From the NCBI RefSeq assembly GCF_052116305.1, contig NZ_JBQKLI010000001.1, forward strand, positions 1 to 64,000: DNA of 64,000 nucleotides. Direction: 5' to 3'. The DNA comes from JBQKLI01 sp012798975. GTDB lineage: Bacteria; Bacillota; Clostridia; Tissierellales; Peptoniphilaceae. Under the pieces are notes generated by a model. That model did no database searches. It was not told where the DNA came from and worked only from the letters and a program-made list of their open reading frames with translations. This document shows, piece by piece, positions 1 to 9,125 of this stretch (positions within the stretch are counted from its first letter, which is position 1; each line of letters opens with the position of its first letter). A program made the translations under genes and the position numbers.

Positions 1-28
1 AATGAAAGAATTCAAAGCAAAACAAAAT

Positions 29-60
29 GGATGCCTCCTACAAAATATAGGCTAGCATCC
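29..60 (-). terminator. probable terminator hairpin after the cell-wall protein gene
   Basis: GGATGC and GCATCC form the outer stem and CCTA/TAGG an inner helix. Read on the minus strand, the hairpin is followed by a T-rich tract. It lies about 70 bases past the stop of the cell-wall-binding gene and would end the rqcH transcript. The stem is imperfect, so confidence is moderate. Confidence 0.45.
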
Positions 61-131
61 ACTTGTAAATAATTAATTTAATATTGTGTCCAGTTTTATG
101 GGTACACATCATTTTCAGGACGATCTTTTTG

Positions 132-1220
132 TTATTTATTTTGTTCTTCAATATTTACAGTAGTTTCAGAAGGGTTAATTTCTTTTGTTACTTCAATTTT
201 TTTGTTATCCTCGCTGCTGTCCACAGCTTCTTCTTTAGTTGTAGTTGTGCCTGTATAATTTTCTCTGATCTCTTTAACTGTTTTGATCTCTTTTAGTTTC
301 ACGATCTCATCTTTTACTTTGTCAGATACTGCATTTGTTCCGCCAAGAATAAAGATATTTTTAACAGAGGGTGATTCTAGATATTCTTTCGTTTCAGGTG
401 CAAGGTAGTCTGTATTTGTAAGAAGCAGAACAGATCTGTATGCATTTACAAGGGGTGCGGCTGCTAGAGCGTCTGGATAGTTTTGTCCGCTGGCGATAAT
501 TACAGTTTGTCCTGGAGTATATGGACCTGTTAAGCGGTAAGATTCTGCAATTTTTACAGCTGTATCATAGCGGTTTAATCCTGAGAATCTCTTCTTTGCA
601 TTTTTTATTTTAGGCAGTGCTTTTTCTCCACCGAATACCATGTCTGGATTTTCTAATGTGAGAGCTGGATTATGAAGAAGAAGTGATCCTTCTTTTCCGA
701 TATAGGGTCCAGCCACCAAGGCGTCTGCATAACCCATACCAGTAGCGTAGCCCAATCGAGTTCTAGTGCTTTTATCTAAACTATTTTGGTATTCGTTGAT
801 TTCTTTTCCTGTTTCATAACGGTTGTCGCCGCTTAGTCTTGTAACAGTATAATCATTCTTTAGTACATTTTCTACTTTTTGGCTTACGGCTTTTGTACCA
901 CCCAAAATAATAACTTCTTTTACCTTAAGTCTTTTTAATTCTCTCGATACTGAATCCTTGACACTAGTCGAAGATAAAAGAATCGGTCCGTTGATTTGAA
1001 TAGACAAAGGTCCTCCAGATAAAGCATCAGCATAACCGCTATCTGAAGCGATAATAGCTTTCTCAGCTTCAGGGAAAGAAGCTTTGCTGATCGCTACAGA
1101 TGTTTCTACTCGGCCGCTGCCATATACTCTAGTTAAATCTCCTCCTGCTGCTTGAGATAGAGGGGAAAATGTTCCGATGGATAGTGCTGTTAATGCACAG
1201 ACTGCTAATAATTTTTTCAT
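132..1220 (-). CDS. secreted cell-wall-binding protein with CWB2 repeats
   Basis: The 362-residue product starts with a clear signal peptide (KK, then a hydrophobic run ending SQAA near residue 25). Three tandem cell-wall-binding type 2 units follow, at about residues 30-118, 125-200 and 205-295. Each opens with a GxxRYxT-like motif and closes with an ILGGTxAVS-like motif. This family (known from the Clostridioides difficile S-layer and other wall proteins) anchors proteins non-covalently to anionic wall polymers. There is no separate functional domain: the last 60 or so residues are a Thr/Glu/Lys-rich low-complexity tail. It begins 10 bases past the rqcH stop with a good GGAG site, so it is probably cotranscribed with rqcH. 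A structural or envelope role is inferred. Confidence 0.85.
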   Translation of the reverse strand: MKKLLAVCALTALSIGTFSPLSQAAGGDLTRVYGSGRVETSVAISKASFPEAEKAIIASDSGYADALSGGPLSIQINGPILLSSTSVKDSVSRELKRLKVKEVIILGGTKAVSQKVENVLKNDYTVTRLSGDNRYETGKEINEYQNSLDKSTRTRLGYATGMGYADALVAGPYIGKEGSLLLHNPALTLENPDMVFGGEKALPKIKNAKKRFSGLNRYDTAVKIAESYRLTGPYTPGQTVIIASGQNYPDALAAAPLVNAYRSVLLLTNTDYLAPETKEYLESPSVKNIFILGGTNAVSDKVKDEIVKLKEIKTVKEIRENYTGTTTTKEEAVDSSEDNKKIEVTKEINPSETTVNIEEQNK

Positions 1221-1230
1221 TGTATTCTCC

Positions 1231-2979
1231 TTATTTAGTCTTTTTGAATGTGTTGATATTAAATTCTTTTATCGATACAGTTACTGTTTCAAAATGATCA
1301 TAATAAACCATGCCGGGCTTTGCTGATCGGGATTTTTTAACATTTTTCTTTTGGGTAAAATCTACGTCTACAAATTTTTCTGAACCGGCACTGCTGTAGT
1401 AAGCTGCAAGAAATGCTGCTTCTTTAAAATCTTCTTCATTCAGCTCGTTGTTTCGCAGGATTACATGGGAGCCGGGTATATCTTTTGCATGGAAGAAATA
1501 GTCTTCCCGATTCGCTGTTTTTAAAGTTAATATATCGTTTTGCCGATTGTTTTTACCAACATAAATATCTTGTCCGTTGGAACTGATAAAGTGATAGGGT
1601 TTTGATTTTTCAAATCGTTCTTTTTTCTTTCTTTTTTTAATCAACCCGTAATCGATCATTTCTTCCCGTATCTCTTCGATTTCGCCTACTTCAGTGATAT
1701 GATTCATAGAGTCTAAAAGCTGGCTGATATATTTTAATTCTTCCCTGGTTTTTGGAATCTGTACTTCCAAAAGTTTATGGCGGTTTTTCATTTTGGAATA
1801 CATTTTATAATAATGCTGGGTATTTTCCCAAGGAGATTTTTTATGGTCCAGCGGGATTGTGATCTTTCCGAGATTTGGATCATAGAAATTTTCTACTTCG
1901 ATAGATTTTGTACCTTTTTCGATTCTATGATTATTTGCAGATAGAAGATCGCCGAAGATTTTATACTGCTCCCGATCCTTGCTTTCAATCAACTCATTTT
2001 CCATCGTAGCTAATTTGTTGAGATCGCGATTGTACTTTCTCTGAACAATTTTTCGCAGAGAGCTTACCTTTTGAGAAATACGATCGTCTACTGCACTTTT
2101 TTTATAATATTCTTCAAGCATTTCCGAAATCGTATCAAATCTTATTTTCTCGTTTCCCAGATAACGGATATCTAGACCATGGAATTCTTTGAAACTTTCA
2201 TCTTCCGGATCGAGGATAATTTGAGGGTCGATGTCTCTTTGGATTATTCGTTCATACAGCTTATAAAACTCTTTATCAATTCTTTCCCATTCTTCTTGCT
2301 CAATATAATGAAGCCTTGTGGAAGGCGCAAGGTTTGCGAGATTCGATAGTTCACGACCTAGTATGGGACTAAAGCCGGTATAGTGGCGATAGAAAAATTG
2401 AAAGAGCTTCTCATCATCCATTTCTTCGTTATAAAGCTCAGAAGGATTTTTATAACCTTGTTTTTCTAAATCCCATTTATCATCTTTTATGGTGCTGTAG
2501 GAAAGTCCTGGTATGATCTGGCGGACTCTCGAGATATCTTTTGAGATTCTTTTTAATGCATCAATAATAGTATGATCTTCTTTTACGAGGATCAGATTCG
2601 AATGTTTTCCCATCAGTTCGATAATCAGTTTTTTATTGACGGGAAGACCCAGCTCGTTAAAGGTCTTGATTCTAAATGCAATAACCCTGTCAAAACCGTC
2701 TTGTTCGATGTCTTCTATAATACCGCTTTGAATCTGTTTGCGAAGAAACATACAAAAGTTAGGAGCCGTCAGAGGGTTTTTTCGGCTTTCTGAAGAGAGA
2801 TATACTCTAGGAATGCTGCTGGATACTCCAAGGAGAAGCCGATAGTTTTTTCGATTATGATAAACGGTCAGATGGATCTCGTTTCGATCCGGTTGATTGA
2901 TTTTATTGATTTTTCCGCCGATTAATTTTTCTTTTAATTCATCCACTACAAAGTGGGTTACGATGCCGTCATAGCTCAT
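1231..2979 (-). CDS. rqcH: Rqc2 homologue RqcH, ribosome quality control (NFACT family)
   Basis: The 582-residue protein has the full NFACT layout: an N-terminal NFACT-N domain opening SYDGIVTHFVVDEL, a helical coiled-coil middle (about 290-430) and a C-terminal NFACT-R domain with DIYVGKNNRQND and HAKDIPGSHVIL. In Bacillus subtilis RqcH binds obstructed 50S subunits carrying peptidyl-tRNA and adds C-terminal alanine tails that mark nascent chains for degradation. The conserved Asp-Arg pair needed for tailing is present at residues 97-98. Older annotations call this family fibronectin-binding protein. The ATG at 2979 has an AAAGGGTG site. It is divergent from yicC, with a dyad between the two. 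Confidence 0.92.
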   Translation of the reverse strand: MSYDGIVTHFVVDELKEKLIGGKINKINQPDRNEIHLTVYHNRKNYRLLLGVSSSIPRVYLSSESRKNPLTAPNFCMFLRKQIQSGIIEDIEQDGFDRVIAFRIKTFNELGLPVNKKLIIELMGKHSNLILVKEDHTIIDALKRISKDISRVRQIIPGLSYSTIKDDKWDLEKQGYKNPSELYNEEMDDEKLFQFFYRHYTGFSPILGRELSNLANLAPSTRLHYIEQEEWERIDKEFYKLYERIIQRDIDPQIILDPEDESFKEFHGLDIRYLGNEKIRFDTISEMLEEYYKKSAVDDRISQKVSSLRKIVQRKYNRDLNKLATMENELIESKDREQYKIFGDLLSANNHRIEKGTKSIEVENFYDPNLGKITIPLDHKKSPWENTQHYYKMYSKMKNRHKLLEVQIPKTREELKYISQLLDSMNHITEVGEIEEIREEMIDYGLIKKRKKKERFEKSKPYHFISSNGQDIYVGKNNRQNDILTLKTANREDYFFHAKDIPGSHVILRNNELNEEDFKEAAFLAAYYSSAGSEKFVDVDFTQKKNVKKSRSAKPGMVYYDHFETVTVSIKEFNINTFKKTK

Positions 2980-3022
2980 CTTATCACCCTTTCTTCTACT
3001 CAGTATAGCATAAAACTACAAG

Positions 3023-3050
3023 TATATTATGACAATTTTGTCATAATATA
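3023..3050. promoter_or_regulatory. perfect dyad in the rqcH/yicC divergent promoter region
   Basis: TATATTATGAC and GTCATAATATA form an 11-bp perfect inverted repeat around AATTTT, midway between the two divergent genes. On the minus strand TTGTCA inside it is followed after 17 bases by TATGCT, a possible rqcH promoter. An operator shared by both genes is one reading. A symmetric pair of promoters is another. Confidence 0.4.
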
Positions 3051-3113
3051 TTGATCTTTGCATTTTTTTGTTTTAACATATATCTACCAAGTAAAAAGAT
3101 TAGGAGTTTATGC

Positions 3114-3992
3114 ATGACGTATTCAATGACTGGTTTTGGAAGAATAGAAGGCGAAAACGAAGATTTTCAGATTAGTATTGATTTAAGAGCTGTAAATCAC
3201 AAGTACTTCGATATTCAATTTAAAGCTCCTTATTTTCTTAAATTTGCAGAAGATGCAGTTAAGAGCAAAATAAAGGAATATGTTGAGAGAGGACGTATCG
3301 AAGTTTTTATTAATGCTGAAAAGAAAACTTCGGAGAAGGCAGATCTGAAAGCTGATTTTTTGTTAGCTGAAAAATATTTTCAGACAGTTGTAGCCTTAGA
3401 AGAAAAATTCAAAAGTCCTTTTAAAGACAAGCTTAAGTGGATATTAGAAAGAGACGGGATCCTTCAGGTCGAGTATGAAAAGATCGACGAGAAAAAAACA
3501 GAGGAGTTTTTGATATCCTTATTGGAAAAAGCTTTAGAAAGTTTAGATATAATGAGGAAAACCGAGGGAGAGGAGACAAAGAAAGACTTATTAAACAAAC
3601 TCGACTCTATCGAGACAAAAGTTAAGATTATCGAAAAAAGATCTCCTGAAGTTTATGAGGAAATCAAAGAGCGCCTTGAAAAAAGACTGGAAGAGATATT
3701 ATCTCCAGAAAATATCGATCAGAACCGAATCCTGCAGGAAGTGTGCTACTATGCGGATAAAGCAGATATCAATGAAGAAATTCAAAGAATCCGATCTCAT
3801 CAGGAACAGTTTAAACAAAGTTTGAATTCCGAAGGGAGCATCGGTAAAAAATTAGATTTTATTATTCAGGAAATGAATCGAGAAGCAAATACGATGGGAT
3901 CAAAATCGAATGACCCTCTTTTGACGAAAAATATTATCGAAATTAAGTCTGATATCGAAAAAATGAGAGAACAGGTACAGAATATTCAGTAG
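3114..3992 (+). CDS. yicC: YicC/YloC family endoribonuclease
   Basis: The product is 292 residues from the ATG at 3114, which has TAGGAG seven bases upstream and gives the family N-terminus MTYSMTGFGR. An in-frame ATG at 3051 would add 21 residues unlike the family and is rejected. The N-terminal YicC domain (AVNHKYFDIQFK) and C-terminal DUF1732-type end (IIQEMNREANTMGSKS, near the C-terminus) are both present. YicC proteins are endoribonucleases implicated in RNA turnover. The yicC-remA-gmk-rpoZ order is the standard Bacillota arrangement, and remA begins 8 bases after this stop, so they are likely one operon. Confidence 0.9.
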   Translation: MTYSMTGFGRIEGENEDFQISIDLRAVNHKYFDIQFKAPYFLKFAEDAVKSKIKEYVERGRIEVFINAEKKTSEKADLKADFLLAEKYFQTVVALEEKFKSPFKDKLKWILERDGILQVEYEKIDEKKTEEFLISLLEKALESLDIMRKTEGEETKKDLLNKLDSIETKVKIIEKRSPEVYEEIKERLEKRLEEILSPENIDQNRILQEVCYYADKADINEEIQRIRSHQEQFKQSLNSEGSIGKKLDFIIQEMNREANTMGSKSNDPLLTKNIIEIKSDIEKMREQVQNIQ

Positions 3993-4000
3993 GGGGAAGT

Positions 4001-4270
4001 ATGAAATTAGTTAATATAGGTTTCGGAAATTTTGTTTCCCTTGAGCGGGTGGTGTCTATTATCGGACCGGACTCTGCTCCTTTAAAAAGAATGATTCAGC
4101 GGGCTCGGGAAGAAGGGAAAATTATAGATGCTACTTTTGGAAGAAAAACAAGATCTATTATCAATCTAGACAGCGATCAGATCGTGCTGTCGGCTCTTCA
4201 GCCAGAGACTTTAGTAGCAAGAATCGATCCAAAAAATAATGAAGAAAACGAGGAGGAAAATAATGCGTGA
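4001..4270 (+). CDS. remA: RemA family regulator (DUF370)
   Basis: This 89-residue protein matches the RemA/YlzA family, with MKLVNIGFGNFVSLERVVSI at the start and the SAPLKRMIQRAREEGK and DATFGRKTRS segments. In B. subtilis RemA is a DNA-binding activator of matrix and osmoprotection genes. In clostridia its targets are unknown. Its place between yicC and gmk is the conserved one. The C-terminal tail is Asn/Glu-rich and overlaps the start of gmk by 8 bases, indicating translational coupling. Confidence 0.88.
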   Translation: MKLVNIGFGNFVSLERVVSIIGPDSAPLKRMIQRAREEGKIIDATFGRKTRSIINLDSDQIVLSALQPETLVARIDPKNNEENEEENNA

Positions 4271-4853
4271 TGGTTTTCTATTAGTCCTTTCCGGTCCTTC
4301 CGGAGTTGGAAAAGGTACAGTTTGCGAAGCTTTGATGAAACACAGAAAAGATATAAAATACTCCATTTCAGCAACAACTAGAAAAAAACGTCCTTTGGAA
4401 AAGAATGGCGAAAATTATTATTTTATGAGCCAAGAGGAGTTTAAAGAGAGTATAGTGAATAAAGAATTTTTGGAATATGCACAAGTTCATGGAAACTACT
4501 ATGGAACACCGAAGAGATTTGTTACAGAATCTGTTGATAGCGGTGATATAGTTATATTGGAAATTGACGTGCAGGGAGCTTTGCAAGTAAAAGAAAATTG
4601 TCCAGAGGCTGTATATATTTTCTTGCTGCCGCCGGATCTGCAGGAATTAAGAAATCGAATTGAGAAGAGATCTACAGAAGATGAAGATACAATTAACTTG
4701 AGAATGAACAACGCTCAAACCGAACTTACTTTTATCGACAAATACGATTATGCCGTTATCAATGACGATGTAGATAAAACAGTAGGAAAAATTGAAAGTA
4801 TTATCGAAGCAGAAAAATTAAAAGTTACAAGTATACAGGGGGTAGAATTATGA
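4263..4853 (+). CDS. gmk: guanylate kinase
   Basis: Gmk phosphorylates GMP to GDP with ATP in purine nucleotide synthesis. The product is 196 residues when started at the ATG at 4263, which has GAGGAGG ideally placed. The upstream ATG at 4239 lies inside remA and is not needed. The P-loop GPSGVGKGT lies near residues 11-19, followed by the GMP-binding segment with TTRKKRPLEKNGENYYF, and IDVQGALQV in the core. It overlaps rpoZ by 4 bases (ATGA), consistent with one operon. Confidence 0.95.
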   Translation: MRDGFLLVLSGPSGVGKGTVCEALMKHRKDIKYSISATTRKKRPLEKNGENYYFMSQEEFKESIVNKEFLEYAQVHGNYYGTPKRFVTESVDSGDIVILEIDVQGALQVKENCPEAVYIFLLPPDLQELRNRIEKRSTEDEDTINLRMNNAQTELTFIDKYDYAVINDDVDKTVGKIESIIEAEKLKVTSIQGVEL

Positions 4854-5050
4854 TAAATCCATCATTTGAAGAATTAGCAAAAATCAGCAACAGCCGTTAT
4901 GCGATATCCGTAATGGTATCAAAAAGAGCCAGAAGGATTATAGCAGGTTCAGAACCTATGGCAGATGTCAAAAGAGATTCTCCAGTAACTCAAGCCTTAG
5001 AAGAAATCGTAGAAGGCAAAGTGTTTGCAGTAGAAAATGAAGACGAATAA
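4850..5050 (+). CDS. rpoZ: RNA polymerase omega subunit
   Basis: This 66-residue omega subunit helps assemble and stabilise the beta-prime subunit of RNA polymerase. The conserved core is visible: NSRYAISVMVSKRARRI, then the KRDSPVTQALEEI helix. It overlaps gmk upstream (ATGA) and coaBC downstream by 14 bases in another frame. Length and neighbours match the Bacillota gmk-rpoZ-coaBC order. Confidence 0.93.
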   Translation: MINPSFEELAKISNSRYAISVMVSKRARRIIAGSEPMADVKRDSPVTQALEEIVEGKVFAVENEDE

Positions 5051-6221
5051 AAAGATTCTTTTAGGGATTACTGCAGGAATTGCCATTTATAAAGTCTGCG
5101 ATTTAGTTTCAAGGCTTATTAAAAGAGGTTATGAACTGGAGATTATAATGACAAAAGATGCAGCTAAGCTTGTTTCGCCATTGGTATTTGAGACGATGGG
5201 AAGATGCCGAGTATATCAAGAGATGTTTCACGACGGTCATCACGAAGAAGTGGAGCATATAGAATTAGCCTCTAGAGCCGATATCTTTTTAGTGGCACCT
5301 GCCTCAGCAAATACTATGGCAAAAATTGCCCATGGTATTGCAGATAATCTCTTAACAGCTACAGCTTTGGCTTATACAAAACCGATACACTTCGCTGTTA
5401 CGATGAATACAAATATGCTTCAAAATCCAGCAACCCAAGATAATTTAGAAGTGCTTAAAAGGAGAGGCCATCAGTTCATCGAGTCTTCTGTAGGGGAGCT
5501 TGCATGCAATACCTTTGGAGACGGCCGTATGGCTGAACCGGAAGAAATTGCTGAATATATCGATGTTATTGCTTATAAAAAAGATCTTAAGGGAAAAAGA
5601 ATTATTGTTACAGCTGGTCCTACCTGGGAAAGAATTGATCCAGTAAGATATTTGTCTAATGATTCCAGCGGAAAAATGGGTTATGCTATTGCAAAAAAGG
5701 CAATCCTTCGAGGAGCCGATGTGGTTTTGATTAAAGGACCTACAGCTATTGAATCTCCAAAGGGCTGCAAAACGATTGACATCACAACAACTCAAGACCT
5801 TTTAGATGCACTTCGCAATGAATTTCCAACGTGCGATGCTTTGATTATGGCAGCTGCTCCTTCTGACTATAAAGTTCCCGTTCAAGCTTTAGAGAAGATC
5901 AAAAAATCAGGGGAAGGTTTGGAAATTCAATTAATAGAAAATCCGGATATCCTAATGGAAATGGGAAAGAATAAAAAGAACCAGACGGTTATTGGCTTTG
6001 CTGCAGAAACAGAGAATTTACTTGAAAACGGAAGAAAGAAACTCCATAAAAAGAATGCGGACTATATTATCGCCAACGATGTTTCGAAAGAAGGTGCAGG
6101 ATTCAATGTGGATACAAATATCGCAGTAATTTTGTCAGAGAAGGAAGAAGTTTTTCTTGATAAAATGACGAAACTGGAATTGGCTGATAGAATTTTAAAT
6201 TTATTAAAGGATGAACAATAA
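5037..6221 (+). CDS. coaBC: bifunctional phosphopantothenoylcysteine decarboxylase/synthetase
   Basis: CoaBC makes 4'-phosphopantetheine for coenzyme A in two steps: the CoaB half joins cysteine to phosphopantothenate and the CoaC half decarboxylates the product. The first 180 or so residues are the FMN-dependent CoaC domain, with ASANTMAKIAHGIADNL, the TMNTNMLQNPATQDN loop and the active-site lid cysteine region GELACNTFGDGRM. The CoaB domain follows, with VTAGPTWERIDPVR and FAAETE. The ATG at 5037 sits inside rpoZ. The stop (6219-6221) overlaps the priA start. At 394 residues it is full length. Confidence 0.95.
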   Translation: MKTNKKILLGITAGIAIYKVCDLVSRLIKRGYELEIIMTKDAAKLVSPLVFETMGRCRVYQEMFHDGHHEEVEHIELASRADIFLVAPASANTMAKIAHGIADNLLTATALAYTKPIHFAVTMNTNMLQNPATQDNLEVLKRRGHQFIESSVGELACNTFGDGRMAEPEEIAEYIDVIAYKKDLKGKRIIVTAGPTWERIDPVRYLSNDSSGKMGYAIAKKAILRGADVVLIKGPTAIESPKGCKTIDITTTQDLLDALRNEFPTCDALIMAAAPSDYKVPVQALEKIKKSGEGLEIQLIENPDILMEMGKNKKNQTVIGFAAETENLLENGRKKLHKKNADYIIANDVSKEGAGFNVDTNIAVILSEKEEVFLDKMTKLELADRILNLLKDEQ

Positions 6222-8599
6222 TGTTTTTTCAAGTTTTATTGAAAAACAAAACAAAAGTTACAGACCGGCTCTACACTTATTCTTATGATAAAAATATTAA
6301 AAATGGGTGCAGAGTCATTGTTCCTTTTGGAAAAGGCAATAAAAAAAGGATGGGTATCGTTGTCGGAACAGTAGAGGAAATTGAATTCGACAAGATTAAA
6401 TCGATAGAGAAAGTGTTGGATGAAGAGCCGATTTTAAACGAGGAACTGATATCCATCGCTTTTTTTATGGTAGAAGAATATCTGTCAGATCTATCAAGTG
6501 CTATGCAGACTGTTCTTCCTCCTGGAAATTTTTCGGAAATTGTAGAGTATTTTTATTATGAGGGAGATTCCAAGGAAGATCTTCTCATCTATCTTAAAGA
6601 GCGAAGAAGCTGGGAAGAGATACAAATTAAATTTTCTATATCTCATCTTGAATTAATGGAAAGGGTAAAGAAGGGAGAACTGGAATTTTTTCTGGAAAGG
6701 AAAAATAGTCTTTCTGAGAAGAAAATCCGTATTGTCCGTTTAATTCAGGATTATAATAAAGATCTTGTGTCCAGCCGAGCTGTCGCCCAAAAACGTGTTG
6801 TAGATTATCTTGAGGAAAAAGGAGAGATTCTTTATGAAAATCTTTTGAGAGAAACGAATACAAGCTCTACTGTGGTTTCTGCACTTCTAGAGAAAAAAAT
6901 AATTGAAGTTGAAGAGCGGAAAGTTTTTAGAAAAATTGCAGAAGATAAACCTGAAAATTATGAAAAAATCAAATTCAATGATGAACAGAAAAAGGCCTTT
7001 CAAAAAATAACCGAGCTTCGGAAACAGGGAAAAAATAAATTTCTTCTACAAGGGGTAACAGGAAGCGGAAAAACGGAACTTTATCTTCAGCTTGTAGAAA
7101 AAGCAATAAATGAAGGCAAAGGAGCCATCGTTTTAGTACCGGAAATTTCTCTTACGCCTCAGACTATCGCACGGTTTTCCGGCAGGTTTCCAGGAATGGT
7201 AGCGGTACTTCACTCGAGACTTTCTGTAAATGAGCGTTTCGATCAGTGGAAGCAGATTCAGACTGGACATTTTAAAATTATAATCGGTGCGAGGTCAGCT
7301 ATCTTTGCTCCGGTTAAAGACTTAGGGCTTATCGTTGTAGATGAAGAACATGAACTTAGCTATATCAGCGAAAAAAACCCAAAATATGATGCTATAGAAG
7401 TTGCAGAGTTTAGATCCCGATATCATAATTGTCCTATAATATTAGGCTCGGCGACTCCTTCTATAGAACATTATTTCAAAACAAAAGGTAATGAATATCA
7501 TCTTTTAGAATTAAAAAAACGGGCGAATAAAACAGCTCTTCCCGAAGTCCATATCGTGGATATGAGAGAAGAAATGAAAAATGGAAATTTTTCCATGTTC
7601 AGTGAGGCTTTACAAGAAGGAATCGCTGAAAACTTAGAAAAGAACGAACAAAGCATACTTTTTTTAAACAAACGAGGACATTCTTCTTATATTTTCTGCA
7701 GACGATGCGGTTATGTTATGGAATGCGATCACTGCGATGTGGCCATGACGTATCACAAAAGGCAGGGAAGACTTGTCTGCCATTTATGCGGAAGAACGAA
7801 GATAAAAGAAAATGTTTGTCCCAACTGCGGAAGCAAGGCGATTAAAGAGTTTGGTGCCGGGACAGAAAAATTAGAAGAAGAAACAAGAGCAGCCTTTCCA
7901 GAGGCTAAAATTCTAAGAATCGATTCAGATACGATGACACATAAAGATAGTTATAATCAGCTTTATAAAAAAATGAAGAATCATGAAGTAGATATCCTTA
8001 TAGGAACTCAGATGATTGCTAAAGGGATGGACTTTTCGGCAGTAACCTTAGTGGGTGTAATCGCTGCAGATATTAGTTTAAATCAAGGCAATTACAGAGC
8101 ATCGGAAAGAACATTCCAGCTTTTAACTCAGGTAGCAGGCAGAGCCGGCAGAGGAGATTTGAAAGGCAAGGTATTTATTCAAAGTTACAAGCCGGATCAT
8201 TATGCTATCCAAGCAGGCAGACATCAAGACTTTCAAGATTTCTACGAAGAAGAAATTCAAAAAAGAAAACAATTTAAATATCCGCCCTTTTATAATTTAG
8301 TAAATATTAAAGTTTTTCACGGGAACCGCTACAGAACAAGGGAAAAAATATTTGAAGTATCAAAACTTCTTCAAAAAGAGCTCTTAGCATCGGGAGTGGA
8401 GTTTTATTTATCAGGACCGAATCCTTGTCCTGTAGAGTGGATTAATAACTTTTATCGTTTCGAAATCAATTATAAATTTCCCAAAGGAAATGATGAATAT
8501 AAAAAGGTCTTAAAACGGGTATTAAATGACAATATATATAAGATCGACTGGAAAAATTATAGAATGACTATGACCATGAACCCGGTCAATTTTTATTAG
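6221..8599 (+). CDS. priA: primosomal replication restart helicase PriA
   Basis: PriA recognises stalled or repaired forks and reloads the replisome through a 3'-5' DNA helicase activity. The 792-residue protein has the N-terminal 3'-DNA-binding domain, Walker A GVTGSGKTELY, Walker B DEEH, and a zinc-binding insert with eight cysteines (CRRCGYVMECDHCD, then CHLCG and CPNCGS). The C-terminal helicase motifs QVAGRAGRG are present. Its ATG immediately abuts the coaBC stop region, which is the usual coaBC-priA-def-fmt order. Confidence 0.95.
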   Translation: MFFQVLLKNKTKVTDRLYTYSYDKNIKNGCRVIVPFGKGNKKRMGIVVGTVEEIEFDKIKSIEKVLDEEPILNEELISIAFFMVEEYLSDLSSAMQTVLPPGNFSEIVEYFYYEGDSKEDLLIYLKERRSWEEIQIKFSISHLELMERVKKGELEFFLERKNSLSEKKIRIVRLIQDYNKDLVSSRAVAQKRVVDYLEEKGEILYENLLRETNTSSTVVSALLEKKIIEVEERKVFRKIAEDKPENYEKIKFNDEQKKAFQKITELRKQGKNKFLLQGVTGSGKTELYLQLVEKAINEGKGAIVLVPEISLTPQTIARFSGRFPGMVAVLHSRLSVNERFDQWKQIQTGHFKIIIGARSAIFAPVKDLGLIVVDEEHELSYISEKNPKYDAIEVAEFRSRYHNCPIILGSATPSIEHYFKTKGNEYHLLELKKRANKTALPEVHIVDMREEMKNGNFSMFSEALQEGIAENLEKNEQSILFLNKRGHSSYIFCRRCGYVMECDHCDVAMTYHKRQGRLVCHLCGRTKIKENVCPNCGSKAIKEFGAGTEKLEEETRAAFPEAKILRIDSDTMTHKDSYNQLYKKMKNHEVDILIGTQMIAKGMDFSAVTLVGVIAADISLNQGNYRASERTFQLLTQVAGRAGRGDLKGKVFIQSYKPDHYAIQAGRHQDFQDFYEEEIQKRKQFKYPPFYNLVNIKVFHGNRYRTREKIFEVSKLLQKELLASGVEFYLSGPNPCPVEWINNFYRFEINYKFPKGNDEYKKVLKRVLNDNIYKIDWKNYRMTMTMNPVNFY

Positions 8600-8619
8600 A
8601 ATATAGAAAGGAAGAAAAT

Positions 8620-9117
8620 ATGGCTATTAGAGAAGTAAGAATAGAAGGGGATCCTCTTTTAAGAAAGAAATCCCGAGAAATAGATGAAATCAATGATCGA
8701 ATCCTTGTTCTTTTAGAGGACATGATTGATACAATGTATGAAAAAGACGGAATAGGGCTTGCAGCACCTCAGGTCGGAGTTCTTCGAAGAGCTGTCGTTA
8801 TAGATATGAGAGACGATACTGGAGTATTTCGTATGATCAATCCTGTCATTGTAGAAAAATCTGAAACAGGACAAATCAATGTAGAAGGATGTCTATCTGT
8901 ACCGGAACGTCAAGGCTATGTAGAAAGACCGGAGTATGTTTTGGTTGAATATACAGATGAAAAGGGAGAAAAGAAAAAAATCAAGGCTGAAGGCTATTTT
9001 GCAACCTGTATCTGCCACGAGCTGGATCATTTAGACGGTGTACTTTATATCGATCGAGAAATCGAGCTGACTCAAGAGCAGATCGATGAACTTGGTAAAT
9101 CCATGGATGAAGAATAG
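8620..9117 (+). CDS. def: peptide deformylase
   Basis: Def removes the formyl group from the N-terminal methionine of new proteins. All three signature motifs of the metalloenzyme are present in 165 residues: GIGLAAPQVG, EGCLSVP (whose Cys is a metal ligand) and the HELDHLDG helix that gives two His ligands and the catalytic Glu. An AGAAAGGAAG site precedes the ATG. It is followed after 8 bases by fmt, which adds the formyl group to the initiator tRNA, so the two opposite reactions are encoded together as is common. Confidence 0.95.
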   Translation: MAIREVRIEGDPLLRKKSREIDEINDRILVLLEDMIDTMYEKDGIGLAAPQVGVLRRAVVIDMRDDTGVFRMINPVIVEKSETGQINVEGCLSVPERQGYVERPEYVLVEYTDEKGEKKKIKAEGYFATCICHELDHLDGVLYIDREIELTQEQIDELGKSMDEE

Positions 9118-9125
9118 AGGTTATT

